NCBI RefSeq assembly: GCF_044594925.1
Contig: NZ_CP138991.1
Coordinates: 310,001 to 374,000 of the forward strand
Length of the DNA: 64,000 bases
Origin: Maribacter sp044594925
Lineage (GTDB): Bacteria; Bacteroidota; Bacteroidia; Flavobacteriales; Flavobacteriaceae
Direction of reading: 5' to 3'
The position numbers and the translations under genes are program-made. How positions within the stretch are numbered: the first letter of the stretch is position 1; every line of letters begins with the position of its first letter. The notes under the pieces are model-generated. The model searched no databases. It saw nothing but the letters and a program-made list of their open reading frames with translations, and was not told where the DNA came from. This document shows positions 44,615 to 53,585 of this stretch, piece after piece.

Positions 44615-44643
44615 TTGAATAAACAAATAAATCAATACATTTG
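44615..44643 (+). promoter_or_regulatory. Promoter of the tRNA-tuf transcript
   Basis: TTG (44615-44617), 18 bp, TACATTTG (44636-44643). The expected start site falls inside the following hairpin. Confidence 0.55.
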
Positions 44644-44644
44644 C

Positions 44645-44671
44645 AGTCCGTTAGAAATAGCGGACTTTTTT
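44645..44671 (+). terminator. Hairpin with GAAA loop and T-run, end of hpf transcript
   Basis: A 9-bp stem (AGTCCGTTA/TAGCGGACT, one G-U pair) closed by GAAA and followed by five T. It probably terminates hpf, yet it begins 2 bp after the -7 box for the tRNAs. Confidence 0.7.
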
Positions 44672-44693
44672 ATGCTGTAAAAGGTGTAAAATC

Positions 44694-44767
44694 GCCGATG
44701 TAGCTCAGCTGGCTAGAGCAGCTGATTTGTAATCAGCAGGTCGTGGGTTCGAGTCCCTCCATCGGCT
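44694..44767 (+). tRNA. tRNA-Thr (anticodon TGT)
   Basis: 74 nt. Acceptor GCCGATG/CATCGGC, anticodon stem around TTTGTAA, T-arm GGGTTCGAGTCCC. No encoded CCA. Confidence 0.95.
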
Positions 44768-44794
44768 CATACGTTCTTAAAATACTGGTTAAAA

Positions 44795-44876
<82 letters not shown>

Positions 44877-44915
44877 CTTTAACTTAAAAATAGTATTCAA
44901 ATATTGAAATTATAA

Positions 44916-44988
44916 GCGGGAGTAGCTCAGTTGGTAGAGCGTCAGCCTTCCAAGCTGAATGTCGCCGGTTCGAACCCGGTCTCCCGCT
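44916..44988 (+). tRNA. tRNA-Gly (anticodon TCC)
   Basis: 73 nt. Acceptor GCGGGAG/CTCCCGC, anticodon loop CTTCCAA. No encoded CCA. Confidence 0.95.
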
Positions 44989-45008
44989 CTATATTTTTTG
45001 ACGAAAGT

Positions 45009-45047
45009 CATTCCTGCGAAGGCAGGAATCTACTCTAAAAAGTAGGT
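45009..45047. repeat. REP-like hairpin element between tRNA-Gly and tRNA-Thr
   Basis: ATTCCTGC-GAAG-GCAGGAAT is a perfect 8-bp stem with a 4-nt loop, followed by a smaller CTAC...GTAG hairpin. This sequence resembles intergenic repeats I recall from many Flavobacteriaceae. Confidence 0.65.
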
Positions 45048-45059
45048 TCAACACTTTAC

Positions 45060-45131
45060 GCCGGTGTAGCTCAGGGGTAGAGCGTTTCCTTGGTAAGGAA
45101 GAGGTCACGAGTTCAAATCTCGTCATTGGCT
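45060..45131 (+). tRNA. tRNA-Thr (anticodon GGT)
   Basis: 72 nt. Acceptor GCCGGTG/CATTGGC (two G-U pairs), anticodon loop TTGGTAA, T-arm GAGTTCAAATCTC. No encoded CCA. Placed right before tuf as in many Bacteroidota. Confidence 0.93.
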
Positions 45132-45186
45132 CAATTAAGGTATAAATTTGTACACTAATATAAACTAAGATTAAAATTTAATAAAC

Positions 45187-46371
45187 ATGGCAAAGGAAAC
45201 TTTCGATCGTTCCAAACCGCACTTAAATATTGGTACTATTGGACACGTAGATCACGGTAAAACTACATTGACTGCAGCTATTACAACTGTATTGGCTAAC
45301 GCAGGCTTATCAGAACTTAGAAGTTTCGATTCTATCGATAACGCACCTGAGGAAAAAGAAAGGGGTATAACAATTAATACTTCTCACGTAGAATATTCAA
45401 CTGCTAACCGTCACTACGCACACGTTGACTGTCCTGGTCACGCAGATTATGTTAAGAACATGGTTACGGGTGCTGCCCAAATGGATGGTGCTATTTTAGT
45501 TGTTGCAGCTACAGATGGTCCTATGCCACAAACTCGTGAGCACATCCTTCTAGGTCGCCAAGTTGGTATACCTAGAATTGTTGTTTTCATGAACAAGGTG
45601 GATATGGTTGATGATGAGGAGCTTATTGAATTAGTAGAGATGGAAGTAAGAGAATTGCTTTCTTTCTATGAGTACGATGGTGATAATGGTCCTGTAATCG
45701 CTGGTTCTGCATTAGGTGCATTGAACGGTGAGCAAAAATGGGTAGATACCGTTATGGAGCTTATGACTGCCGTAGATGATTGGATCGAACTTCCTAAAAG
45801 AGATGTTGAGAAAGATTTCTTAATGCCTGTAGAGGATGTTTTTACGATTACGGGTCGTGGTACTGTTGCAACTGGTCGTATCGAGACTGGTATTGCTAAC
45901 ACGGGTGATGCTGTTGATATCATTGGTATGGGGGCTGAGAAATTAGCGTCTACAATTACTGGTGTTGAGATGTTCCGTAAGATATTAGATAGAGGTGAAG
46001 CGGGAGATAACGTAGGTATCTTGTTAAGAGGTATTGAAAAAGCTCAAATTAGCCGTGGAATGGTAATCTGTAAGCCAGGTTCTGTTAAGCCACATGATAA
46101 ATTTGAAGCAGAGGTTTATATCTTGAAAAAAGAAGAAGGTGGTCGTCATACACCATTTCATAACAACTACCGTCCACAGTTTTATGTAAGAACTACGGAT
46201 GTTACAGGAAACATTTCTCTTCCTAGTGGAGTTGAAATGGTTATGCCTGGAGATAACTTAACTATTACAGTAGAGTTGATTCAGCCAATTGCACTTAGTG
46301 AAGGTTTACGTTTTGCAATCCGTGAAGGAGGTAGAACAGTTGGTGCTGGTCAGGTTACAAAGATTTTATAG
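45187..46371 (+). CDS. tuf: Elongation factor Tu
   Basis: 394 residues. GTPase that brings aminoacyl-tRNA to the ribosome. G1 GHVDHGKTT, G3 DCPGHADY and G4 NKVD are all present, and domains 2 and 3 are complete. A TAAATTTG box (45143-45150) upstream might add a promoter, but no -33 element is seen. No Shine-Dalgarno sequence before the ATG. Confidence 0.98.
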   Translation: MAKETFDRSKPHLNIGTIGHVDHGKTTLTAAITTVLANAGLSELRSFDSIDNAPEEKERGITINTSHVEYSTANRHYAHVDCPGHADYVKNMVTGAAQMDGAILVVAATDGPMPQTREHILLGRQVGIPRIVVFMNKVDMVDDEELIELVEMEVRELLSFYEYDGDNGPVIAGSALGALNGEQKWVDTVMELMTAVDDWIELPKRDVEKDFLMPVEDVFTITGRGTVATGRIETGIANTGDAVDIIGMGAEKLASTITGVEMFRKILDRGEAGDNVGILLRGIEKAQISRGMVICKPGSVKPHDKFEAEVYILKKEEGGRHTPFHNNYRPQFYVRTTDVTGNISLPSGVEMVMPGDNLTITVELIQPIALSEGLRFAIREGGRTVGAGQVTKIL

Positions 46372-46409
46372 TCTTTAAAGAATAGTTTAAAATAGTGTTA
46401 CATTAAAAG

Positions 46410-46436
46410 GGTGTCCCGTTTTTACGGGATACCTTT
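46410..46436 (+). terminator. Hairpin after tuf
   Basis: A 10-bp stem with one G-U pair (GGTGTCCCGT/ACGGGATACC), TTTT loop, only three T after it. A partial terminator or processing site before tRNA-Trp. Confidence 0.5.
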
Positions 46437-46450
46437 CGATGTAATTACAA

Positions 46451-46523
46451 ACGGGTGTAGCTCAGTTGGTAGAGCACTGGTCTCCAAAACCAGGTGTCGG
46501 GAGTTCGAGTCTCTCCTCCCGTG
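46451..46523 (+). tRNA. tRNA-Trp (anticodon CCA)
   Basis: 73 nt. Anticodon loop CTCCAAA, T-arm GGAGTTCGAGTCTCTCC, acceptor ACGGGTG/CTCCCGT with one T-T mismatch. Between tuf and secE, its usual position in the phylum. Confidence 0.92.
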
Positions 46524-46597
46524 CGAATCTTGGAAGAGTGTGCGTGAGACGAGAAGTATATCCTGAGCGAAGTAGAAGGAAGTCTCTCCTCCCGTGC
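46508..46597 (+). repeat. 17-bp direct repeat of the tRNA-Trp 3' end flanking a short insert
   Basis: AGTCTCTCCTCCCGTGC occurs at 46508-46524 (end of the tRNA) and again at 46581-46597, a 73-bp period. The insert contains ATCCTGAGCGAAGTAGAAGG, close to a REP-like sequence common in Flavobacteriaceae. Confidence 0.85.
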
Positions 46598-46650
46598 CAA
46601 ATGCGGGGATTATTACAATCTCTTTAGTCGAATTTGAAAAATAATTAGGA

Positions 46651-46839
46651 ATGTTTACATATATCAAAGAATCTGTTGAAGAGTTAAGAAATAACGTAAC
46701 ACTTCCTACTAGGGCGGAGTCCTCTAACCTAATGGTTATTGTAGCGGTGTTTTCAATTTTGTTCGCTTTAGCTACTTGGGGTGTAGACACTGTATTTAGT
46801 AAAATCATAAAATTATATTTCAATAACGTTCTTAATTAA
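46651..46839 (+). CDS. secE: Preprotein translocase subunit SecE
   Basis: 62 residues, the short single-helix form: the amphipathic MFTYIKESVEELRNNV and one transmembrane helix (about 27-45) ending GVDTVFSKI. Clamps SecY in the inner membrane. 10 bp before nusG. Confidence 0.93.
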   Translation: MFTYIKESVEELRNNVTLPTRAESSNLMVIVAVFSILFALATWGVDTVFSKIIKLYFNNVLN

Positions 46840-46849
46840 TAATCGCTCT

Positions 46850-47401
46850 ATGTCAGAAGTATTAGAAAAAAAGTGGTATGTAGTGAGAGCTGTAAGTGGT
46901 CAAGAGAATAAAATCAAAGGCTACATAGAGAGTGAGGTAGAAAGACATGGTTTTGCAGATTATTTAGAGGATGTTTTGGTTCCTACTGAAAAGGTAATTC
47001 AGATAAGGAACGGAAAGAAAATAAATAAAGAAAGAGTCTACTTTCCTGGATACATTATGGTGAAAGCCAATTTAGGAGGTGAGATGGTGCATATTATTAG
47101 GTCTATCACGAACGTTATAGGTTTTTTGGGTGAAACAAAAGGAGGAGATCCTGTACCACTTAGAAAATCAGAGGTCAACAGAATGCTAGGTAAGGTAGAC
47201 GAATTGGCGGTTAATACGGACAGCGTTGCCATACCTTTCGTGTTCGGAGAAACTGTTAAGGTTATAGACGGGCCGTTTAACGGTTTTAATGGTACGGTTG
47301 AGAAGATTAATGAGGAGAAGCGTAAACTTGAAGTGATGGTGAAGATTTTCGGTAGAAAAACACCATTGGAATTAAGTTATATGCAAGTAGAAAAGATTTA
47401 A
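46850..47401 (+). CDS. nusG: Transcription termination/antitermination factor NusG
   Basis: 183 residues. NGN domain (KWYVVRAVSGQENKIK, then VYFPGYIMVKA) and C-terminal KOW domain (VKVIDGPFNGFNGTVEKI). Binds RNA polymerase and couples it to Rho or the ribosome. Confidence 0.97.
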   Translation: MSEVLEKKWYVVRAVSGQENKIKGYIESEVERHGFADYLEDVLVPTEKVIQIRNGKKINKERVYFPGYIMVKANLGGEMVHIIRSITNVIGFLGETKGGDPVPLRKSEVNRMLGKVDELAVNTDSVAIPFVFGETVKVIDGPFNGFNGTVEKINEEKRKLEVMVKIFGRKTPLELSYMQVEKI

Positions 47402-47467
47402 GATAATTGTTACATATTTAAAAGTTGTGTTGCTTCCATTGACACACTTTCAATTTAATTTTAAACA

Positions 47468-47905
47468 ATGGCAAAAGAAGTAGGTAAAGTAGTTAAACTA
47501 CAAGTTAGGGGAGGTGCAGCGAATCCATCGCCACCGGTTGGACCCGCCTTAGGTGCTGCCGGTGTTAACATCATGGAATTCTGTAAGCAGTTCAATGCTC
47601 GTACGCAGGATAAACCAGGTAAAGTATTACCAGTTGTTATCACCGTATATAAGGACAAGTCTTTCGACTTTGTCGTTAAAACACCACCAGCGGCAGTTCA
47701 GCTATTGGAAGCAGCTAAGATTAAAAAAGGATCTGGCGAACCTAACAGAGTAAAATTAGGTAGTGTAACCTGGGATCAAATCAAGGCGATAGCCGAAGAT
47801 AAGATGGTTGATCTTAATGCCTTTACGGTAGAATCTGCAATGAGTATGATTGCAGGGACTGCACGTTCTATGGGTATGAAAGTAGCAGGCAAAAGACCTT
47901 TTTAA
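47468..47905 (+). CDS. rplK: 50S ribosomal protein uL11
   Basis: 145 residues. VVKLQVRGGAANPSPPVGPALG at the start and the C-terminal rRNA-binding domain GTARSMGM are diagnostic. Part of the GTPase-associated centre. Confidence 0.98.
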   Translation: MAKEVGKVVKLQVRGGAANPSPPVGPALGAAGVNIMEFCKQFNARTQDKPGKVLPVVITVYKDKSFDFVVKTPPAAVQLLEAAKIKKGSGEPNRVKLGSVTWDQIKAIAEDKMVDLNAFTVESAMSMIAGTARSMGMKVAGKRPF

Positions 47906-47924
47906 AATCTTAAAGAGCAATTAA

Positions 47925-48614
47925 ATGGCAAAGTTAACAAAGAAGCAAAAAGAAGCGCACTCAAAAATAGAAAAGGATAAACTTTATTCTGTTGATGATG
48001 CTTCGGCTTTAATCAAAGAAATAACTAATACAAAATTTGATGCGTCTGTAGATTTAGCGGTTCGTTTAGGGGTTGACCCTCGAAAAGCAAATCAAATGGT
48101 TCGTGGAGTGGTTACACTTCCTCATGGAACTGGTAAAGATGTAAAAGTTTTGGCTTTAGTAACACCAGATAAAGAAGCAGAAGCTCAGGAAGCTGGTGCA
48201 GATTATGTTGGTTTAGACGAGTATTTGGATAAAATTAAAGGCGGTTGGACAGATGTTGATGTAATCATCACCATGCCAAGCGTAATGGGTAAATTAGGTC
48301 CTTTAGGTCGTGTTTTAGGACCAAGAGGTTTAATGCCTAATCCAAAAACAGGTACAGTGACTATGGATGTGGCAAAAGCAGTTACAGAAGTAAAAGCTGG
48401 TAAAATTGATTTTAAGGTTGATAAAACGGGTATCGTTCATGCGGCCATTGGAAAGGCTTCCTTTTCAGCGGATAAAATTGCAGGAAACGCGAAAGAGTTG
48501 TTAGAAACTTTAAATAAGATGAAACCTACAGCGTCAAAAGGTGTTTATATGAAAAGTATTTTTATGTCTAGCACCATGAGTCCAAGTGTTCAATTAGACC
48601 CTAAGTCAGTTTAA
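47925..48614 (+). CDS. rplA: 50S ribosomal protein uL1
   Basis: 229 residues with the L1 signature MGKLGPLGRVLGPRGLMPNPKTGT. L1 stalk protein and, in other bacteria, a translational repressor of rplKA. Starts 19 bp after rplK. Confidence 0.98.
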   Translation: MAKLTKKQKEAHSKIEKDKLYSVDDASALIKEITNTKFDASVDLAVRLGVDPRKANQMVRGVVTLPHGTGKDVKVLALVTPDKEAEAQEAGADYVGLDEYLDKIKGGWTDVDVIITMPSVMGKLGPLGRVLGPRGLMPNPKTGTVTMDVAKAVTEVKAGKIDFKVDKTGIVHAAIGKASFSADKIAGNAKELLETLNKMKPTASKGVYMKSIFMSSTMSPSVQLDPKSV

Positions 48615-48639
48615 ACACTGCTAGTTAAAAATTTCAATT

Positions 48640-49155
48640 ATGACAAGAGAAGAAAAAGCAACGGTTATACAGGATTTAACGACGCAGTTGGGAGAGAGTT
48701 CTACTATTTATTTAGCGGATATCTCCGGTTTAGATGCAGGGACAACTTCTGATTTAAGAAGGGCTTGTTTTAAATCGAACATACGATTGGCTGTAGTTAA
48801 GAATACATTGCTTGCAAAGGCAATGGAAGCTTCCGAAAAAGAGTTTGGCGAACTTCCTGAAACACTAAAGGGGAATACTTCCTTAATGTTTTCAGAAGTT
48901 GGTAATGCTCCTGCAAAACTTATCAAAAATTTCAGAAAGAAATCTGATAAACCTCTTTTAAAAGGGGCTTTTGTAGAAGAAGCAATTTATATAGGTGATG
49001 AGAATTTGGATGCTTTAGTGAGCATTAAGTCTAAAGAAGAAATGATTGGCGAGATTATAGGATTGTTACAATCTCCTGCCAAGAATGTTATTTCTGGACT
49101 TAAATCTGGTGGTGGTAAACTTGCTGGAATCCTTAAAACATTATCTGAAAGATAA
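48640..49155 (+). CDS. rplJ: 50S ribosomal protein uL10
   Basis: 171 residues. Base of the L7/L12 stalk. MTREEKATVIQDLTTQLGES and VKNTLLAKAME are typical. Its C-terminal helix for L12 dimers is short, as expected for the phylum. Confidence 0.96.
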   Translation: MTREEKATVIQDLTTQLGESSTIYLADISGLDAGTTSDLRRACFKSNIRLAVVKNTLLAKAMEASEKEFGELPETLKGNTSLMFSEVGNAPAKLIKNFRKKSDKPLLKGAFVEEAIYIGDENLDALVSIKSKEEMIGEIIGLLQSPAKNVISGLKSGGGKLAGILKTLSER

Positions 49156-49205
49156 GTACGCACTAAAAACTAAGTATATTTTAAAATTTTATTAAACGAT
49201 AGAAA

Positions 49206-49586
49206 ATGGCAGATTTAAAAGATTTCGCAGAACAATTGGTTAACCTTACTGTAAAAGAAGTAAACGAGTTAGCTGATATATTAAAAGATGAATATGGTAT
49301 TGAGCCTGCAGCAGCAGCTGTAGCAGTTGCCGCCGGAGGTGGTGGTGCTGAAGGTGGTGAAGCCGCTGAAGAAAAGTCAGAATTTGATGTAATCTTAAAA
49401 GCAGCTGGTGGTTCTAAATTAGCAGTAGTTAAATTGGTTAAAGAATTGACTGGTCTTGGATTGAAAGATGCAAAAGATATCGTTGATAGCGCACCTAAAG
49501 CAGTAAAAGAGGGTGTTTCTAAAGACGAAGCAGAAGGTATCAAAAAATCATTGGAAGAAGCAGGAGCGGAAGTTGAGCTTAAATAG
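49206..49586 (+). CDS. rplL: 50S ribosomal protein bL12
   Basis: 126 residues. N-terminal dimerisation part, an Ala/Gly/Glu hinge (about 36-54) and the C-terminal factor-binding domain with KLAVVKLVKELTGLGLKDAK. Confidence 0.98.
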   Translation: MADLKDFAEQLVNLTVKEVNELADILKDEYGIEPAAAAVAVAAGGGGAEGGEAAEEKSEFDVILKAAGGSKLAVVKLVKELTGLGLKDAKDIVDSAPKAVKEGVSKDEAEGIKKSLEEAGAEVELK

Positions 49587-49608
49587 TAGCAACAACCATA
49601 GCACTTTT

Positions 49609-49652
49609 GGTTTAGGTCTTTTCGCTTTTTGCGGCTAGACCTAAGCCTTTTT
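49609..49652 (+). terminator. Hairpin with T5 between rplL and rpoB (candidate attenuator)
   Basis: An 11-bp stem (GGTTTAGGTCT/AGACCTAAGCC, one G-U pair) with an inner CGC/GCG pair is followed by TTTTT. A partial terminator here would lower rpoBC relative to ribosomal protein output, as known for the E. coli rplL-rpoB attenuator. Confidence 0.75.
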
Positions 49653-49717
49653 ATAGAATTAGGTATATTAAGCTGTATATCACCCATTAGTACTCACGAT
49701 CAAAACACTGTCCGTAG

Positions 49718-52700
49718 ATGTTCACAAATCAGACTGAAAGAATTAATTTCGCCTCAGCTAAGAAGACTCCAGACTACCCGGATTTCTTAGATATTCAGAT
49801 TAAATCATTTCAAGATTTTTTCCAACTTGAAACGAAATCTGACCAAAGAGGGGATGAAGGTTTGTATAATACCTTCATGGAGAATTTCCCAATAACTGAT
49901 ACAAGAAATCAGTTTGTATTGGAATTTTTAGACTACTTCATTGATCCACCTAGATATTCTATTCAAGAATGTATAGAGCGTGGATTAACTTATAGCGTTC
50001 CTTTAAAAGCTAGACTTAAATTATATTGTACAGATCCGGAGCACGAGGATTTTGAAACCATAGTCCAAGATGTTTATCTTGGTACAATACCTTATATGAC
50101 GCCTAGTGGTACTTTTGTTATCAATGGTGCTGAACGTGTTGTTGTTTCTCAGTTGCACCGTTCGCCTGGTGTATTCTTTGGACAGTCTTTCCATGCAAAT
50201 GGAACAAAATTATATTCTGCTAGGGTAATTCCTTTTAAAGGTTCTTGGATAGAATTTGCTACCGATATTAATGGTGTTATGTACGCTTATATCGATAGAA
50301 AGAAAAAATTACCGGTAACAACTTTATTTAGAGCTATCGGTTTTGAAAGAGATAAGGATATTCTTGAAATATTTGACCTTTCAGAAGAAGTGAAAGTTTC
50401 TAATGCTGGTCTTAAAAAGGTACTAGGTCGTAAACTTGCGGCAAGAGTATTAAATACGTGGCATGAGGATTTTGTTGATGAGGATACAGGAGAAGTGGTT
50501 TCTATTGAAAGAAATGAAATTGTATTGGATCGTGATACAATTTTAGAAAAAGACCACATTCAGGAAATTATAGATGCAGATGTAAAGACTGTTCTTTTAC
50601 ATAAAGAGAACAATGCACAATCTGACTATGCCATTATTCACAATACGCTTCAGAAAGATCCTACTAACTCGGAAAAGGAAGCGGTTGAACATATTTACAG
50701 ACAATTACGTAATGCTGAGCCGCCAGATGAGGAAACAGCACGTGGTATTATTGATAAATTATTCTTCTCAGACCAACGTTATAACTTAGGTGAAGTAGGT
50801 CGTTATAGAATGAATAAAAAATTACAGTTGGATATTGGAATGGACAAGCAAGTCTTGACCAAAGAAGATATCATAACCATAATTAAGTATTTAATAGAGT
50901 TGATAAACTCCAAAGCGGAGATTGATGATATTGACCACCTTTCAAATAGACGTGTAAGAACCGTTGGTGAGCAGTTATCTTCTCAGTTTGGTGTTGGTTT
51001 GGCACGTATGGCACGTACCATTCGTGAGCGTATGAACGTTCGTGATAATGAAGTGTTTACCCCAATAGATTTGATTAATGCGAAGACTTTGTCCTCGGTT
51101 ATTAATTCTTTTTTTGGAACCAACCAATTGTCTCAGTTTATGGATCAAACGAATCCATTAGCGGAGATTACACACAAAAGAAGACTGTCGGCATTAGGCC
51201 CAGGCGGACTTTCAAGAGAAAGAGCTGGTTTTGAGGTACGTGATGTACACTACACACACTACGGTCGTTTATGTCCTATTGAAACTCCTGAAGGGCCAAA
51301 TATTGGTTTAATTTCTTCCCTTTCCGTTTTCGCCAAGGTAAATCCAATGGGATTCTTAGAGACTCCTTATCGAAAGGTGGAGAAAGCAAAAGTAGACATA
51401 GATAATTATGTGTATTTAAGTGCGGAAGAAGAAGAGGGAATGAAAATCGCACAGGCGAATATTCCTTTAAAAGATAATGGACAAATAGATTCGGAAAAGG
51501 TTATTGCTAGAGAGGAAGGAGATTTCCCAGTGGTTGACCCATCTGAAATAAACTATACGGATGTTGCTCCTAATCAAATAGCTTCCATATCCGCATCCTT
51601 AATTCCATTCCTGGAACATGATGATGCGAACAGGGCATTGATGGGATCTAACATGATGCGTCAGGCTGTGCCATTATTAAAGCCGCAATCTCCTATTGTT
51701 GGGACAGGTTTAGAAAGACAAGTAGCTTCTGATTCTAGGGTGCTCATCAATGCAGAAGGCGATGGTGTAATCGAGTACGTAGATGCTAAGAAGATTACTA
51801 TAAAGTATGATAGGACTGATGCGGAAAGGCTGATTAGTTTTGAAGAGGATTTTAAAACATATCAACTTGTTAAATTTAGAAAGACTAACCAAGGAACAAG
51901 CATCAACCTGAAACCGATTGTTAAGATAGGTGATAAGGTGAAAAAAGGGCAGGTTCTTTGCGAGGGTTATGCCACAGAAAAAGGCGAATTAGCCTTAGGT
52001 AGAAACCTTACCGTAGCTTTTATGCCTTGGAAAGGGTATAACTTTGAGGATGCTATTGTAATTTCTGAAAAAGTTGTTCGTGAAGATATCTTTACTTCTA
52101 TACATGTAGACGAATATTCTTTAGAAGTTAGAGATACAAAACTAGGTGCCGAAGAGTTAACCCACGATATTCCTAATGTTTCTGAAGAGGCTACCAAAGA
52201 CTTGGACGAAAACGGAATGATTCGTATTGGTGCAGAAGTTAAACCTGGAGATATACTTATAGGTAAGATTACACCAAAAGGAGAGTCTGATCCTACTCCG
52301 GAGGAGAAATTGCTTCGTGCCATTTTTGGTGACAAAGCAGGAGACGTAAAAGATGCTTCCTTGAAAGCTTCACCATCACTTAGAGGTGTTGTCATAGAGA
52401 AGAAACTGTTCTCTAGGTCGGTAAAGGACAAGCGTAAGCGTTCAGAAGATAAAGAAGAACTCTCTAAATTGGAATTGGAATATGAAGTAAAGTTCCAAGA
52501 GTTAAAAGATATATTGGTCGAGAAATTATTCACCTTAGTGAATGGTAAAACTTCTCAGGGTGTAATTAATGATTTAGGTGAGGAGGTTTTACCTAAGGGC
52601 AAGAAATATACCATGAAGATGTTAAATTCAGTTGACGATTTTGCGCACCTTGTTGGCGGAAGTTGGACAACCGATAAAGACACCAATGCTTCTGTGGCAG

Positions 52701-53527
52701 ATTTACTTCATAATTATAAAATTAAACTCAACGATCTACAAGGGAACTTGAGGAGAGATAAGTTTACCATCTCTGTAGGTGATGAATTACCTGCTGGGAT
52801 AATGAAGTTGGCTAAAGTATATATTGCTAAAAAGCGTAAGCTAAAAGTTGGTGATAAAATGGCTGGTCGTCACGGTAACAAGGGTATTGTATCTAGAATA
52901 GTGCGTCAAGAAGACATGCCTTTCTTAGAAGACGGAACTCCAGTAGATATCGTGTTAAATCCGTTAGGGGTACCATCTCGTATGAACATTGGTCAGATTT
53001 ATGAAACAGTGCTAGGCTGGGCTGGTTTAAAGCTTGGTAAGAAATTCGGTACTCCGATTTTCGATGGTGCTACCTTAGATCAAATCAATGAATATACCGA
53101 TGAAGCTGGCATACCAAGATTTGGACATACATACTTATATGATGGTGGAACAGGACAACGATTTGATCAACCTGCAACTGTAGGTGTAATCTATATGTTG
53201 AAACTAGGACACATGGTAGATGATAAAATGCACGCTAGATCTATAGGGCCGTATTCTTTAATTACGCAACAGCCATTAGGTGGTAAAGCACAATTTGGTG
53301 GACAACGTTTTGGAGAAATGGAAGTATGGGCACTAGAAGCATATGGAGCTTCAGCCACGCTTAGAGAAATATTAACCGTTAAATCGGATGATGTTATCGG
53401 TAGGGCTAAGACGTACGAGTCTATCGTAAAAGGAGAGACAATGCCAGAACCTGGATTACCAGAATCTTTTAATGTATTAATGCACGAACTTAAAGGATTA
53501 GGTTTGGATATTAGACTTGAAGAATAA
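49718..53527 (+). CDS. rpoB: RNA polymerase beta subunit
   Basis: 1,269 residues. Core catalytic subunit. The rifampicin-pocket region (FFGTNQLSQFMDQTNPLAEITHKRRLSALGPGGLSRERAGF) is recognisable near residues 465-510, and the C-terminal GGQRFGEMEVWALEAYGA contacts rpoC. Length fits the Bacteroidota form. Confidence 0.98.
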   Translation: MFTNQTERINFASAKKTPDYPDFLDIQIKSFQDFFQLETKSDQRGDEGLYNTFMENFPITDTRNQFVLEFLDYFIDPPRYSIQECIERGLTYSVPLKARLKLYCTDPEHEDFETIVQDVYLGTIPYMTPSGTFVINGAERVVVSQLHRSPGVFFGQSFHANGTKLYSARVIPFKGSWIEFATDINGVMYAYIDRKKKLPVTTLFRAIGFERDKDILEIFDLSEEVKVSNAGLKKVLGRKLAARVLNTWHEDFVDEDTGEVVSIERNEIVLDRDTILEKDHIQEIIDADVKTVLLHKENNAQSDYAIIHNTLQKDPTNSEKEAVEHIYRQLRNAEPPDEETARGIIDKLFFSDQRYNLGEVGRYRMNKKLQLDIGMDKQVLTKEDIITIIKYLIELINSKAEIDDIDHLSNRRVRTVGEQLSSQFGVGLARMARTIRERMNVRDNEVFTPIDLINAKTLSSVINSFFGTNQLSQFMDQTNPLAEITHKRRLSALGPGGLSRERAGFEVRDVHYTHYGRLCPIETPEGPNIGLISSLSVFAKVNPMGFLETPYRKVEKAKVDIDNYVYLSAEEEEGMKIAQANIPLKDNGQIDSEKVIAREEGDFPVVDPSEINYTDVAPNQIASISASLIPFLEHDDANRALMGSNMMRQAVPLLKPQSPIVGTGLERQVASDSRVLINAEGDGVIEYVDAKKITIKYDRTDAERLISFEEDFKTYQLVKFRKTNQGTSINLKPIVKIGDKVKKGQVLCEGYATEKGELALGRNLTVAFMPWKGYNFEDAIVISEKVVREDIFTSIHVDEYSLEVRDTKLGAEELTHDIPNVSEEATKDLDENGMIRIGAEVKPGDILIGKITPKGESDPTPEEKLLRAIFGDKAGDVKDASLKASPSLRGVVIEKKLFSRSVKDKRKRSEDKEELSKLELEYEVKFQELKDILVEKLFTLVNGKTSQGVINDLGEEVLPKGKKYTMKMLNSVDDFAHLVGGSWTTDKDTNASVADLLHNYKIKLNDLQGNLRRDKFTISVGDELPAGIMKLAKVYIAKKRKLKVGDKMAGRHGNKGIVSRIVRQEDMPFLEDGTPVDIVLNPLGVPSRMNIGQIYETVLGWAGLKLGKKFGTPIFDGATLDQINEYTDEAGIPRFGHTYLYDGGTGQRFDQPATVGVIYMLKLGHMVDDKMHARSIGPYSLITQQPLGGKAQFGGQRFGEMEVWALEAYGASATLREILTVKSDDVIGRAKTYESIVKGETMPEPGLPESFNVLMHELKGLGLDIRLEE

Positions 53528-53585
53528 TTTCATAGTTGTAAAGAACTATTTAGAAACGAATTAAAATCATTATCAGCACGCTATT

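Noticed and set aside
45143..45150. TAAATTTG box as a separate tuf promoter
   Set aside because: The only TTG upstream is 14 bp away and inside the tRNA-Thr gene; tuf is more simply read from the tRNA promoter.
49181..49687. 168-codon open frame antisense to rplL
   Set aside because: rplL is certain, and the antisense reading consists of its codon bias (Ala-, Ser- and Pro-rich stretches).
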